Virus record (IMG/VR): IMGVR_UViG_3300009503_000037
Coordinates: 1 to 58,845 of that record
DNA from: a virus
Reading direction: 5' to 3' (one strand)
Length of the DNA: 58,845 bases
Part shown: positions 1 through 9,692 of the stretch, one piece after another
Layout of the letters: each line of letters starts with the position of its first letter
Numbering within the stretch: the first letter of the stretch is position 1
Notes under the pieces: generated by a model
Seen by the model: only the letters and a program-made list of their open reading frames with translations
Databases searched by the model: none
What the model was told of the DNA's origin: nothing
Position numbers and translations under genes: made by a program

Positions 1-1
1 A

Positions 2-925
2 GTTAGGCTTGTTTCCCCAGATAGAATGATTCATTTTCGAAGACCATCAGTAAAGAATTTCCCCTATGGGGAATCAATCTTTGAGTCGGTTCAATTCGCT
101 TGTAGATTACTAATTGCAATGGAAACAGCTACCACCGTTCAAAGATTGTCTAGGGCGGTTGAAAAGCGAGTCGTCTCTGTTGAAATTGGAGTTCCTCGTG
201 AGTATAGAAATCTAATCGAAGGCATCAAAGAATCTTTTAGAAAAAAGAAAGTTAGTATCGATTCTTTTGGAAGCCTTGATACAATTCCTAGTATGATAAC
301 TACATTCGAAGATATCTATCTTCCTATGAAAGATGGAAGAAAATTCGTAGAACTGGATACCGGAACTGCTGGAAATGTTGATATTCGATCTAGAACTGAT
401 GAGTTAAAATTTATTAGAGATTCTATCGTTGCTGGTCTTTGTGTTCCGCCTGTATTTCTAGGTCTAGAAGAAAATGCTGGATCTTGGCAGAATACCCTAA
501 CTGAACAAAATGTCTTATTTACTCGCTCAGTAATTACATACCAAAAATTTCTAAGCAAACAAATTCAAGAATTGCTCTATCGAATTGCTCTTTTAACAAG
601 AGGAGAGGTTGAAGCAGATCGAATCTTTTCTTTATGTTCAATCGTTCTGCCTGTTCCAAAATCTTTGCAATTTGAACGCCAATCTCGCCAGATATCAGAA
701 GTTGCAGGAATGATACAAACCCTAGAAGGCTTAGGTATTCCTAGAAACTTTCTTATTGAGAAATTCTTGCCAAACATTGATCTAAAAGAAGTTGAAAGAT
801 ATAAGACGAGACAAGTTCTTGATGCCGTCGATGACGTTCCTTCTGGACAAGAAACTGGGCTAGGCGGAGGAGAAATGGGTGGAGGAATGGAAGGAGGAGG
901 AATGATTCCTCCTCCTGGTATATAG
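2..925 (+). CDS. Portal protein (T4 gp20-like), 5' truncated by window edge
   Basis: The reading frame is open to the first bases of the window, so the N-terminus lies outside; the ATG at 26 is internal. The visible part matches the C-terminal half of T4-type portal proteins: a helical stretch with conserved Arg (VRLVSPDRMIHF), a PREYRN-like segment, the KDGRKFVELDTGTAGNVD region and the following wing/stem helices (RDSIVAGLCVPPVFLGLEE). Portal proteins form the dodecameric DNA entry/exit ring of the head. The C-terminal ~25 residues are Gly/Met-rich (GGGEMGGGMEGGG) and probably disordered. Placement directly upstream of a prohead protease and capsid gene agrees with the T4 order 20-21-22-23. 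Family assignment is by eye. Confidence 0.85.
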   Translation, partial: VRLVSPDRMIHFRRPSVKNFPYGESIFESVQFACRLLIAMETATTVQRLSRAVEKRVVSVEIGVPREYRNLIEGIKESFRKKKVSIDSFGSLDTIPSMITTFEDIYLPMKDGRKFVELDTGTAGNVDIRSRTDELKFIRDSIVAGLCVPPVFLGLEENAGSWQNTLTEQNVLFTRSVITYQKFLSKQIQELLYRIALLTRGEVEADRIFSLCSIVLPVPKSLQFERQSRQISEVAGMIQTLEGLGIPRNFLIEKFLPNIDLKEVERYKTRQVLDAVDDVPSGQETGLGGGEMGGGMEGGGMIPPPGI

Positions 926-952
926 ATCGAGCTAGGAGCAAACTATAGAGAT

Positions 953-1723
953 ATGAACCAAAAACCATCTTTTGATATAACCAAAGGTGAGTGGGATCCT
1001 AACTTACTATCAGAATATGGGTCATTGATGCAAACTGGAATATATTACGAGTTTCTAGATCCAATTTGGCACCTTTTATATGAGCAAATTCCCCCTAGAG
1101 GGACCCCCTATCCTCCTCCTAGTACTACTATGGATCCCAGTTCCGATGTTGCTGCAGCTGGGGGGTCACCACCGATTGGTCCACCAGATACTATGCCAGA
1201 GCCAAATCTTTACGGTGGTGGCAGCGACACTAGTCCCCTTCCTATGGGAGGAGAAGAAAACGAAGGAGGTTCGATGCCGCCTCCCAATCAAGACCCAATG
1301 ATGATGGGAGGGTCTGAATTTGAAGATCCAGAAGAACAACGAAGAAAATCTCTTTCCTACATGTTTGAACTAAGAAAAATCTATACAAAACTGGTTGAAT
1401 TAGAATCTCTTATTGACACTACCCAATTTGCTCAAATCCGATATCTAAAAAATATGGTCACAGAAGCAATCCAGCTTCTAACCATTGTTTCATTGAACTT
1501 TACGATCTATATAAACAGAATGCCATTAATCATTGCTGAGTTCTATAGATTTATAACCTACATATCTAAGCTTATACTATTCTTCTATCAAAAGAAAGAA
1601 GAAAAAAATAGAGAAGAATCGAAAGAAAACTACCAGAAAAACGAATTAGACAGGATAGAAAACAAAGCATCAGATCCTATCGAATTCAATATTAGTTCTA
1701 CTTTTCCTATGGAGGGAACGTAA
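953..1723 (+). CDS. Hypothetical protein with Pro/Gly-rich linker, head-gene cluster
   Basis: A 256-residue protein between portal and prohead protease, 27 bases after the portal stop and 2 bases before the protease start, so it is probably co-translated with them. Residues ~1-45 look folded (aromatic-rich). Residues ~46-125 are a Pro/Gly/Ser/Met low-complexity linker. Residues ~130-180 form a predicted helix, followed by a hydrophobic segment near 180-215 and a Lys/Glu-rich tail. I do not recognise a family. The position suggests a head accessory role, for example in portal or scaffold assembly, but that is inference from neighbours only. Confidence 0.75.
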   Translation: MNQKPSFDITKGEWDPNLLSEYGSLMQTGIYYEFLDPIWHLLYEQIPPRGTPYPPPSTTMDPSSDVAAAGGSPPIGPPDTMPEPNLYGGGSDTSPLPMGGEENEGGSMPPPNQDPMMMGGSEFEDPEEQRRKSLSYMFELRKIYTKLVELESLIDTTQFAQIRYLKNMVTEAIQLLTIVSLNFTIYINRMPLIIAEFYRFITYISKLILFFYQKKEEKNREESKENYQKNELDRIENKASDPIEFNISSTFPMEGT

Positions 1724-1725
1724 CA

Positions 1726-2385
1726 ATGCTAATTATTGAGTCAGCAATTGCTCAGATGCCAAAAATTGAGTACAAATCAGATAAAGATAATAAAGTTGTC
1801 TTTAAGGCAATCTTACAAACCGCAGATGAGATTAACGCAAACAAAAGGATGTATCCAAGATCCGTTCTAGAGAGGGGTCTTAGAGAATGTAAAAGAGACA
1901 TGCTTAAACGAGGAAAGATGGGAGAACTTGACCATCCCATTCCCACGGGAAATGAGGCGTTTGACGAAGTTCGACAGACAACGGTCCTTCTATCCGAAGC
2001 ATCTCACTTGATCTTAGATTATGAATGGAGAGGAAACCAAGTATGGGGATTAATGGAAACTCTTCCCACCCCCAAAGGAAGAATCTTATCTAGCTTACTT
2101 AGGGCTAAAACGGAAATTGGAACAAGTATGAGAGGATTTGGAGATTTAGAAGATCGAGGAAACTACAAAGTAGTTTTGGATCCGCTAGTTATTATAACGT
2201 ATGATATGGTCCAAAAACCTTCTCATTCAGAAGCCCTAGTAAAAGAGGTAACATTTGAAAATGTAACTAGAATCCAAGAAAGTGCTTCTGGTCTTGTATG
2301 CAAAGATGGCAAGTGCTATCTTCCAGACTATTTTGATATGTTGGTGAGAAAAGGCATTATTCGGTTTGAAAAGAAGTGGATCTAA
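1726..2385 (+). CDS. Prohead core protease (T4 gp21-like serine protease)
   Basis: Processes scaffold and capsid proteins during head maturation in T4-like phages. The 219-residue protein shows the family's two landmark motifs: GELDHP with the presumed catalytic His at residue 70, and IGTSMRG with the presumed nucleophile Ser at 134. The early segment EINANKRMYPRSVLERGL is also characteristic. Length matches the usual 200-220 residues. The ATG at 1726 is preceded by a GGAGG-containing sequence that lies in the end of the previous gene. Its position between the portal and the major capsid gene supports the call. Cleavage-site motifs in the capsid N-terminus were not identified with certainty. 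Confidence 0.88.
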   Translation: MLIIESAIAQMPKIEYKSDKDNKVVFKAILQTADEINANKRMYPRSVLERGLRECKRDMLKRGKMGELDHPIPTGNEAFDEVRQTTVLLSEASHLILDYEWRGNQVWGLMETLPTPKGRILSSLLRAKTEIGTSMRGFGDLEDRGNYKVVLDPLVIITYDMVQKPSHSEALVKEVTFENVTRIQESASGLVCKDGKCYLPDYFDMLVRKGIIRFEKKWI

Positions 2386-2450
2386 TCTTTTTGAGAAATA
2401 GATTAGAACTATGATAGAAAGTTCAGAACTTTTTCGAGGGACAGCCAAAA

Positions 2451-2771
2451 ATGAAAATTGAAACTGACTTTCATGACAAAAGATTTGAACAAATCTTAAA
2501 TAAGCAGAATTTTTTCGTTCTTTTTGGATCGAAGTTGCTAAGTTTCTTTAAAGACCATCCAAAAGGACAAAAAGAACTTCAGGCCCTAATAACGAATTTG
2601 GATTCTGAACTGGAAGCTCTAAGAAAAAGAGTCAAGAAAGTAGATAAGATGATTTCAGATGCAAATAATCTTTCAAAAAAGTTTCAGGAAACGGCTATAC
2701 AAGAAAGAGAAAAGAATCAATCTATAAGAGATTCTTTACTGAAACAAATTCAACAATTCTCAAAAGAATAA
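2451..2771 (+). CDS. Coiled-coil protein, scaffold-like
   Basis: A 106-residue, Lys/Glu/Gln-rich protein with a long predicted coiled coil from ~residue 45 onward (heptad-like ELEALRKRVKKVDKM...). A GAGGGA ribosome binding site sits 9-10 bases before ATG 2451. It lies between the prohead protease and the capsid gene, where T4-like phages encode internal scaffold or core proteins. No sequence motif proves scaffold function; composition and position are the only evidence. Confidence 0.7.
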   Translation: MKIETDFHDKRFEQILNKQNFFVLFGSKLLSFFKDHPKGQKELQALITNLDSELEALRKRVKKVDKMISDANNLSKKFQETAIQEREKNQSIRDSLLKQIQQFSKE

Positions 2772-2784
2772 GGAAATATGTGAA

Positions 2785-3237
2785 ATGAAGATAGAAATAA
2801 CACCTATTCCAAGCGGAGAGAATAAGGAAGATCTTTCTGGAAAAATTTCAAGAGATCTTCTAGAATATGTTGCTTCTTTCTTAGATTCAGAGTATAGCAA
2901 TAAGAAGAAAACTCTAATCAAAGAAAGAAGAAATCTAAAAGAAAAACTAAAACAACTAGCAGAAGCTAGAAAAACTCTAGACAAAGCTAGGGAAGATTTA
3001 GATCGAGAGAGAAAGATAAAAGATATCCTATATAGAATTTCCGAAGCAGGCTCTTTCGGATTAGTTTTTAACGAAGATTTCTTAGCAATGAGCAAGAATT
3101 TTCTAAAGAATTTAGACTCGCTAAGTAATATAGAATTATCGAATTACTATGAGGCATTCTTAAAGAAAAACTTTGGAGTTCCTGGTCTTTCCAATAAAGA
3201 AAAACATAAAGACTGGAAAGACTTATACTCAAAATAA
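2785..3237 (+). CDS. Coiled-coil protein, probable prohead scaffold
   Basis: A 150-residue charged protein immediately upstream of the major capsid gene, the slot occupied by the scaffold (gp22) in T4. Residues ~40-80 are a strong Lys/Glu/Leu coiled coil (LKEKLKQLAEARKTLDKARE), followed by a helical C-terminal half. A TAAGGAAA ribosome binding site precedes ATG 2785. It is shorter than T4 gp22 (~269 residues), so the scaffold may be split between this and the preceding coiled-coil gene. Assignment rests on composition and synteny. Confidence 0.7.
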   Translation: MKIEITPIPSGENKEDLSGKISRDLLEYVASFLDSEYSNKKKTLIKERRNLKEKLKQLAEARKTLDKAREDLDRERKIKDILYRISEAGSFGLVFNEDFLAMSKNFLKNLDSLSNIELSNYYEAFLKKNFGVPGLSNKEKHKDWKDLYSK

Positions 3238-3273
3238 GTTAACCACAGTTAAAAAAGGAGGTTAGATTATAAA

Positions 3274-4728
3274 ATGAAAGAGCTACTTATTGAAAGCGCA
3301 AAGTTCACCAAGAAGATGTCGGGCATTGATCCTACTAAGCCCGGCAATTTTAAGAGGGTAATCTTGGATGACAGGGCCTTCGCAAGCTATGTAAAATCCC
3401 TGTCGGAAGGTCTTAACAAGAATGATGCTAAGGCCTTCACCTTGCTGGCGGAGAACACTCGTCAGAACTTGTTAGAGAACTCTATGTTCCAGATTAATCC
3501 TTACGAAGTTCTTACTTTGCCTATTCTTCGAGTTTTCTACCCTAAGCTAGTGGCCAAGGAGGCAGTAACCGTTTCGCCTATTGATAAGCCTGAAGCCATC
3601 AAAACATTCATTACCGCTACCTTTAGTCGACATGGGGAAACTATAGAGTACGGGGCGCCCGCAATGCCCTCTCCTGCCAGAGTCGGTATCTCTGGCGGAC
3701 CGGCAGTTGGAACCCCTGTGGCTGCTACAATGAACGTTCCATCAACTACAGACGTTCTTGCTATCCTGACTCTAACAGACGCTGATGCGCATCTCGAAAG
3801 AGACTTCGTTATCAGTGGCGTATCTGATGGGACAACCTGGGTTGATACAAATATTATTCCTGATGTTGAGGGTCGCTTCTCCCAGGCAGTTACAATTGGA
3901 ACTAGTTCCGACGTTCTGGTTGGAGCCGTGAACTACCTGAAAGGAACCGTGAGCATTTCTTCGACTACCGGGGTTGTTACAAGTGTTCGTTACTCAGTAA
4001 CTTGCTCCCTAGAGGAAAACAAGGTTAACCCCAAAACCAAACTCTACGCAGATAAGGTCAGGCTCTATGCCAAAGACCGTCAGATCTCCACTGAATGGTC
4101 GATCAACTTGGAGCAGGACTTAAGGGCCCTCTTGGATCTTTCTGTCCAGGCTGAGCTGGTTAACTTGTTAGGTCAGCAGATTGCTCTTGATATTGATAGA
4201 GAGATAATTGATAGCCTTTCAACTGCCAACTCTATGCTAAATCCATCAAGCCATACTGATAGCTTCTCAAAAACTCCTCCTACGGGATATGCTTGGGGTC
4301 AGAAGTATTGGTTTGAAAACATTCTTCCCAAGTTAAATGCTCTGTCCGCTCAGGTCTACAACGACACAAATATAGGAGCGGCTAATGTTATTCTTTGCAA
4401 CCCGTTGGATGCTTCCATCTTTGAGTCCTTGAATGGATTCGCATACACAGGTACCTCTGACAATGATGGTGATGTAGGTTATCGAGCAGCCACCGTAGCA
4501 GGTGGGAAATGGAGAATTTTAACCAGCTCAGTTGTTCCTTCTGGAAAGATGATTCTGGTTTACAAGCCAGTTGAAGAAATGAAGGCAATTTATTTCTATG
4601 CACCATATGTTCCGGCTATTTTGCACCCTTATCCACTAGGACCAAAGCCCAGCCTCACAATCTTGAGCCGTTATGCAACCGCTCTGGTTCGTGTGGCTGG
4701 AATTGCTGCTCTTACCATCACCACTTAG
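3274..4728 (+). CDS. Major capsid protein (T4 gp23-like)
   Basis: A 484-residue protein with an excellent AAGGAGG site. It follows the portal-protease-scaffold genes and is followed by a strong intrinsic terminator, as expected for the most abundant virion protein. The order N-terminal helix, then ENSMFQINPYEVLTLPILR and VFYPKLVAKEAVTVSPID, resembles gp23-type N-arm and E-loop regions. The C-terminal half (GAANVILCNPLDASIFESL, YAPYVPAILHPYPLGPKP) resembles the P-domain and C-terminal strands of T4-type capsids. Codon use is visibly more GC-ending (ctg, ggc, aac) than in neighbouring genes, consistent with very high expression. An insertion of Thr/Val/Asp-rich beta sequence around residues 165-240 may be a surface domain. 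Confidence 0.88.
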   Translation: MKELLIESAKFTKKMSGIDPTKPGNFKRVILDDRAFASYVKSLSEGLNKNDAKAFTLLAENTRQNLLENSMFQINPYEVLTLPILRVFYPKLVAKEAVTVSPIDKPEAIKTFITATFSRHGETIEYGAPAMPSPARVGISGGPAVGTPVAATMNVPSTTDVLAILTLTDADAHLERDFVISGVSDGTTWVDTNIIPDVEGRFSQAVTIGTSSDVLVGAVNYLKGTVSISSTTGVVTSVRYSVTCSLEENKVNPKTKLYADKVRLYAKDRQISTEWSINLEQDLRALLDLSVQAELVNLLGQQIALDIDREIIDSLSTANSMLNPSSHTDSFSKTPPTGYAWGQKYWFENILPKLNALSAQVYNDTNIGAANVILCNPLDASIFESLNGFAYTGTSDNDGDVGYRAATVAGGKWRILTSSVVPSGKMILVYKPVEEMKAIYFYAPYVPAILHPYPLGPKPSLTILSRYATALVRVAGIAALTITT

Positions 4729-4772
4729 TACTAGTAAACATATTTGGTTGATAACTAAGTAGTGTTAGTTAC

Positions 4773-4825
4773 AACCCCGAGTCTTCCCTTTTTGCTAGTA
4801 GGGAAGACTCGGGGTTAATTTTTTT
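4773..4825 (+). terminator. Strong rho-independent terminator after capsid gene
   Basis: A 16-bp perfect inverted repeat (4773-4788 with 4801-4816), 12-base loop and a run of seven T at 4819-4825. It ends the head operon. Confidence 0.93.
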
Positions 4826-4907
4826 GGTCCATTAGAAAGTTTCAAACCCACCCACCAACTAAAATTCATGAACAATATTCCAAAAAATAACAAAAGGAAA
4901 AAGAACG

Positions 4908-5657
4908 ATGGAAAAAGATCTAGAGACCGTAGAATGTAAGATTTGCGGAAAAAGATATACAACTCTTGCTAATCATCTTTTTAGGGCTCACCTAATAACT
5001 TCCGCCCAGTACTTACAGATGTATCCAGATGCTCCCCTGGTTTCCGAAGAATTTAAAAGAAAACAAAGCATATCGCACTTAAAGAAAGATCCGGTTCAAT
5101 CTTCCCAACCTTCTGATTCTCCTAAATCTCTTTCTAACAAAGAACTTATCACAGACGAAACTTTCTTACAAGACCGAAACATTTTTACTAACTCATCCAA
5201 AACAAACATCAGTATTCCCGAAATAGAAATTCTAGAAAAAGATATACAAAGCAAAATAGATGCGTTCTATTTTAGCGGCGAAAATATGGAAACTCAGATT
5301 CGATATGAAAAGCATAAACTCAAAACCCAGTGTGATCCAGGAAAGACGCAACTTTACAACATTCTAAAACAAAACATATATCCGGACCTGGAGCAAGACT
5401 ATCGAATCTTAAAACTAAGTTCGTCAAGAACAGTAGTTTATGATATATGGTTTGATTTTGTATCTAGAATGTATCGGGTAGCCATTATGATTTGTTTTGC
5501 TCCGTGGTCCAATCATTATAGGAACCCAGTTTCTGGTTTAGTCATTAACGAATTGAGTAAAGACGCATGGCGAGTTTACCAAATAGAAGACGAAGATGAT
5601 TTATATAAGTTCATTCCACAAGCCCTTAGAAACAAGAACTTTCTGAACAAATTTTAA
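4908..5657 (+). CDS. MucR/Ros-type zinc-finger protein of unknown role
   Basis: The N-terminus carries a C2H2-like zinc site: C10, C13, H23 and H28 (CKICGKRY...HLFRAH), followed by helix and SAQYLQMYPDAPL. This is the arrangement of MucR/Ros transcriptional regulators and of phage DNA-binding zinc fingers that read 'HL...H'. A low-complexity Ser/Pro/Lys linker (~residues 55-85) leads to an unrecognised 150-residue C-terminal domain rich in Tyr, Arg and Asp. An AAAGGAAAAAG site precedes ATG 4908. It starts a new transcription unit after the capsid terminator. It could be a late-gene regulator or a virion-associated DNA-binding protein; only the finger is clear. Confidence 0.75.
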   Translation: MEKDLETVECKICGKRYTTLANHLFRAHLITSAQYLQMYPDAPLVSEEFKRKQSISHLKKDPVQSSQPSDSPKSLSNKELITDETFLQDRNIFTNSSKTNISIPEIEILEKDIQSKIDAFYFSGENMETQIRYEKHKLKTQCDPGKTQLYNILKQNIYPDLEQDYRILKLSSSRTVVYDIWFDFVSRMYRVAIMICFAPWSNHYRNPVSGLVINELSKDAWRVYQIEDEDDLYKFIPQALRNKNFLNKF

Positions 5658-5747
5658 GATCTAGTCTTTTCATGGTTTTAGCAATTAATTTGCGTAACAA
5701 AACAATTCTCTTTCCGAATTGTGATGATATATCTGGAGGGGTTATAG

Positions 5748-8700
5748 ATGGCAATTCCCACTCTTTACCAAGAACGAGCGGTTGATCCATTTGCCTCTTA
5801 CCATTCCAACGTAGTTAACCAACTAGTCCGGGTTGTCACAAAAGGAAAAGACTGTATCCTTCAACCTAGAGCCCTAGATGTCATTCCACATACAACAAAC
5901 CCAGAAAGCAAAGTCATAGTTACAAGTGGATTTTGTATTAAAGATAACGTCTTAATCTGGATTAAACAAGATTATGAAGTCGATTTTAATAACGTCGATT
6001 TCTATCCAGTTGGCGGAAACTTCAATAAAGTTGGATACTATTTTGTTTGTCTCGATTACACCTACCAAAAAGCAAGACCAGCTCCGCAAGCCAGAATTAC
6101 AGTTCTAGATCCCAATCAGCATAATCTTCTAAACTCTATGATGTTCTTAAAGGCAGCCTATGTTATTTTCGATGGAACCAGTATGGTAATTTCCAGTCTC
6201 CATGATTGGTATCCTAGTAACCCAACTATAAAAAGGGAATTTGCTCCATATTACTTTAGCGCTGAGCCCTACTTACCCGAATTTGACCAAGTTAGAGACG
6301 AAGCCCGACTGGTCTATGTTATGTCTTCGAAAACTATCTGGTATGGTGGCCCAGATGGATGGCTCCCATTTGACCCGGCAAAAATACCCCTAGACACCAG
6401 CCATTGCTCTCTTAACGACTTAGTTTACATTGGGGCTGAAGGAAAGGCCTATCCTGCCATAGCTACAGAACCAGAAACTTGTGCCTTAGCAGTTGCTATC
6501 TCAATTGGAGATCTTCCGGTAGGCATTGGTCAAATTTTGGGAAAAGTCTCAGGCATCAAACTAGAAACTGGAGTTGAATGCAACGCGGGAGATTCGCTTT
6601 TCTTATCTAGCACCCAACCAGGCCGAGTCACACCTAATGCTCCAGCCGAGATTGCCCAATATGTAGGAGAAGCCCTCACAGATTCTACGTCAAGTCAAGA
6701 CGGAACGATTACAATAATCTTTAATCCAGACCCAAAGAACCCAATAGATTACTTGCGTGGATACTATGCAGATAAAGATATCGATACTCTATTTAAAGAT
6801 ATGTACGATAACCCTACAAGACTCCACGATGGTCTTAAGAAATTGCCATTTACCATCCAAAACCATCTAACTACTATTCGACAATTTTCTGGAATGGCCG
6901 ATGCCTATGACGCAAGTCCGGATTATACGAGCACCAATTACATTGATATTGGAGATTCTCTTACGATTGCCATTTCAAAACTTGACCAAAAACTAGGCAC
7001 CTTAGATTCTGTCTTAGATAACTTAGAGGCCATTCGTCAATTTGTAGGAATGGATGACCTCTTTGATAGCACCCCAGATTATACAAGCAACAATTATATT
7101 CTTGATGGTGATTCTCTAGAAACTGCAATCTCCAAGCTTGATTCTGCAATTGGAAGAGGGTTCAGATCTATGCTTGCCTTCACAGGCATGGATGACTTAG
7201 ATGATGAAACCACCGATTACTGTAGCAATCATTACATTGATGATGGTGATCCTCTAGAGACTGCCATCTGTAAACTCGACCAATGGCTCTATACCTTAAC
7301 ACACCAAACATCGCCATACTTCACCCTCTCCGCACCCTCTACGATTGATATAAGAAGACCTAGTGGCCAATCTGGAACCGCGTCTCTTTCCTTAACGGTC
7401 ACTCCAGTTAATGGTTTTGCTGGTCTTATCCAACTAAGTATCATAAAAAGTGATGGGAGTGCAGAAAATCGTTTCTCACTCACGCCCACAACCATATCTA
7501 TTACCTCGGGGGTAACAAACCCGGTAACCCAGACCTTGGCAATCTCTTGTTCATCTGGAATTCCAGATGGAAGCTATACGATAAAAATCAAGGGGACTAG
7601 TGGATCTTTACAATCGGCCACTGGAGATATAACAGCAGTGGTTTCTACTCAGGCACAAGTTCCAGACCATCCAGAATTTCTTCTAACTTGTTCTCCAACC
7701 TTTATAGATGCGGTGGTTGGAAATCAGATAACATCTTCTGTTTCTTTAACCTTAACCAATACAAGAGCCAATGGTTGGAGCGGAACTGTTAATCTTCAAT
7801 TTCTTAGCGAGTTTTCTGGGGCCACAGCAGTCATTAATCCTGGGAGTATTTATTTTTCCGGAACAAGTATGACAATCTCCGCATCCCTTTCCCACACCCC
7901 CATTAATATTGTGGGAACATTTCAAACAACCATAAAAGCATCAACCTTCATTAATGGGACAGAACATTCTGCTAGCACCACATTTTCTATTAGAGTGGCT
8001 TCGGCTCCATCTCAACCAAAAGATATTCTCTTTACCGCTTCTCCGACATCATTAAGTTTAGTTCAGAACTCTACAAGAACAATCCTGCTAAGCATCGCAC
8101 CAGTAAATGGATTCACAGGAACGGTTAATTTAGCAATATCCACCCCACCCAACGCCGCATATGCCTCTGCGCAGCTTAGTTCTACTTTCGTTGTTATTGA
8201 TAGTACGAATGTCGAACAGGTCCAGGTAACGGTCACCGCAAGCAATAACGTAGGTTCAACCTCGATGACCCTAACCGCTAGCGCAACGGGCATTACAAAC
8301 AAAACTGTGACTATTCCCATAGAAGTTAAGTCATCGGTTCCATCTGACTTCACGCTTTCTTGTAGCCCTTCGGCAGTAACCGTTGAGAGAGGAAGCCAAC
8401 AAACATATTCTTACGTATATATAACTCCCAGCATATCTGGCTTTACTGGAATTGTTACCTTAGTAGCAACTTGTCCAGTTTCAGGAGTGACCATAACCCC
8501 AAGTCCAAGTTCGGTATCTTTAAATGGAACTGCGATTCAAACCGCATCTCTTATAATTCAGGTAGCAAATTCTGTCACGCCTCAAACAACCCAAATTACC
8601 GTTACGGGAACGAGCGGCCAGATATCTAGAACCGCAACCTTAACCCTAACCATCCAAGACACAGCGAGTGGGTTTAGCATTAGCGCATCGCCATCTTCAT

Positions 8701-9692
8701 TAAGTATCCCACAAGGACAAAGTTCCACAACCACCATTTACGTAAGCAAATATGGAACATTTAATAAGTCTGTAACCGTCTCTTGCTTAAATCCACCCAG
8801 TAATGTAACCATTAACAGTATCACGATTCCCTACACATCACCAAGTGGTCAGATTACCATCTCAGTAGGTAGCTCAGCAGCAGTTGGGACTTACTCCTTG
8901 ACCTTTAGGGGAACAAGCGAAGGAATTACCTCGGATTGCTCTGTCACACTACAGGTGACAGCCGCGGCAGTCTCAAATTTCTCCCTGTCAGTATCTCCAA
9001 CGAACGCTCAGATCTATGAAACTCAGTACTATGATTATACAGTAACGTTAACGTCGGTAGGCTCATTTACAGGAACCATTACCTTGTCTTGCGCAGTCGT
9101 TTCTGGAACATTGTACGATACCTCATTTGGTTTCATAGGTGGAAATGGTAGCTCGCAAAATATTGTTATTTTGACAAGCGCCGGATCTTCCAGGAGTGTT
9201 ACTCTTCGAGTCCAGACTGGAACTGGAACAGTAACCAATGAAACCACCGTGTATGCTACTCTTGGAATCACAGCAATCTCAGGCTCAATTACACAACAAC
9301 AAAATGTCCAGATTACAGTTATGCCCCAATCGAAAGTTTCTATCTCTGGTCCTTCCTACTTATATGCAGAACCAGGAACCTCGGTTCCTGTTACCTTAAC
9401 TTTGACACCGGTGAGATACACAGGTTCGGTTACAATTGGGTTGTCGGGAGCGCCAAGCAGTTGGTACTTATCCCAAACAAGCACAAACGTCTCCTCAACC
9501 AAGAACTTCACTACCTATTTAGTCATTCCTTCTGGGACTGCTTACGGAACATATACAATCAAGTTTTCTTGCACGGCAGTAACTAGTGGAATGACCAAGT
9601 ACTCAAATTCTTGCTCAGTTTATGTTCAGCAAAGTACACCTCCTGGAGATTGTGTCGGCGGACCTTGCTTTGGAGATTGCGGTAGTGACTAG
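5748..9692 (+). CDS. Giant tail fibre/adhesin with Ig-like repeats and Cys-rich C-terminus
   Basis: 1314 residues. Residues 1-350 are a unique N-terminal part, likely virion attachment. Residues ~375-520 hold three tandem ~50-residue repeats with the pattern F.GM.D..D...DY.SN.YI.DGDSLETAI.KLD. From ~524 to ~1295 run about seven Ig-like beta modules of ~100 residues (F.L..SPS.L.V..G...T..V.V.P.NGFTG.V.L, ending in TVTGTSG..). Such modules occur in phage fibres and bacterial surface adhesins. The last 17 residues (PPGDCVGGPCFGDCGSD) are Gly/Pro/Cys-rich with Cys at 1302, 1307 and 1311, unlike the rest of the protein. The stop codon overlaps the start of the first radical SAM gene, so fibre and modifying enzyme are translationally coupled. 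GGAGGGG precedes ATG 5748. Confidence 0.88.
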   Translation: MAIPTLYQERAVDPFASYHSNVVNQLVRVVTKGKDCILQPRALDVIPHTTNPESKVIVTSGFCIKDNVLIWIKQDYEVDFNNVDFYPVGGNFNKVGYYFVCLDYTYQKARPAPQARITVLDPNQHNLLNSMMFLKAAYVIFDGTSMVISSLHDWYPSNPTIKREFAPYYFSAEPYLPEFDQVRDEARLVYVMSSKTIWYGGPDGWLPFDPAKIPLDTSHCSLNDLVYIGAEGKAYPAIATEPETCALAVAISIGDLPVGIGQILGKVSGIKLETGVECNAGDSLFLSSTQPGRVTPNAPAEIAQYVGEALTDSTSSQDGTITIIFNPDPKNPIDYLRGYYADKDIDTLFKDMYDNPTRLHDGLKKLPFTIQNHLTTIRQFSGMADAYDASPDYTSTNYIDIGDSLTIAISKLDQKLGTLDSVLDNLEAIRQFVGMDDLFDSTPDYTSNNYILDGDSLETAISKLDSAIGRGFRSMLAFTGMDDLDDETTDYCSNHYIDDGDPLETAICKLDQWLYTLTHQTSPYFTLSAPSTIDIRRPSGQSGTASLSLTVTPVNGFAGLIQLSIIKSDGSAENRFSLTPTTISITSGVTNPVTQTLAISCSSGIPDGSYTIKIKGTSGSLQSATGDITAVVSTQAQVPDHPEFLLTCSPTFIDAVVGNQITSSVSLTLTNTRANGWSGTVNLQFLSEFSGATAVINPGSIYFSGTSMTISASLSHTPINIVGTFQTTIKASTFINGTEHSASTTFSIRVASAPSQPKDILFTASPTSLSLVQNSTRTILLSIAPVNGFTGTVNLAISTPPNAAYASAQLSSTFVVIDSTNVEQVQVTVTASNNVGSTSMTLTASATGITNKTVTIPIEVKSSVPSDFTLSCSPSAVTVERGSQQTYSYVYITPSISGFTGIVTLVATCPVSGVTITPSPSSVSLNGTAIQTASLIIQVANSVTPQTTQITVTGTSGQISRTATLTLTIQDTASGFSISASPSSLSIPQGQSSTTTIYVSKYGTFNKSVTVSCLNPPSNVTINSITIPYTSPSGQITISVGSSAAVGTYSLTFRGTSEGITSDCSVTLQVTAAAVSNFSLSVSPTNAQIYETQYYDYTVTLTSVGSFTGTITLSCAVVSGTLYDTSFGFIGGNGSSQNIVILTSAGSSRSVTLRVQTGTGTVTNETTVYATLGITAISGSITQQQNVQITVMPQSKVSISGPSYLYAEPGTSVPVTLTLTPVRYTGSVTIGLSGAPSSWYLSQTSTNVSSTKNFTTYLVIPSGTAYGTYTIKFSCTAVTSGMTKYSNSCSVYVQQSTPPGDCVGGPCFGDCGSD
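6870..7290 (+). repeat. Three in-frame tandem ~50-residue repeats in the fibre
   Basis: Three consecutive copies share F.GM.D..D..pDY.SN.YI..GDSLe.AI.KLD. Copies begin near 6878, 7036 and 7177. They differ at DNA level, so the duplication is old or diversified. They lie between the N-terminal domain and the Ig-like stack. Confidence 0.8.

Noticed and set aside
5670-5747. Sigma70 promoter before the fibre gene
   Set aside because: TTGCGT and AT-rich segments exist but no pair has acceptable spacing and match, so none is claimed.
8063-8353. Minus-strand frames of 60-100 residues within the fibre and tail genes
   Set aside because: They are antisense to well-supported genes and have no site or recognisable domain.
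9622-9684. Longer form of radical SAM enzyme 1 starting at ATG 9622
   Set aside because: It would sit 71 bases inside the fibre gene; the GTG at 9685 has a well-placed TGGAG and the conserved core begins soon after.
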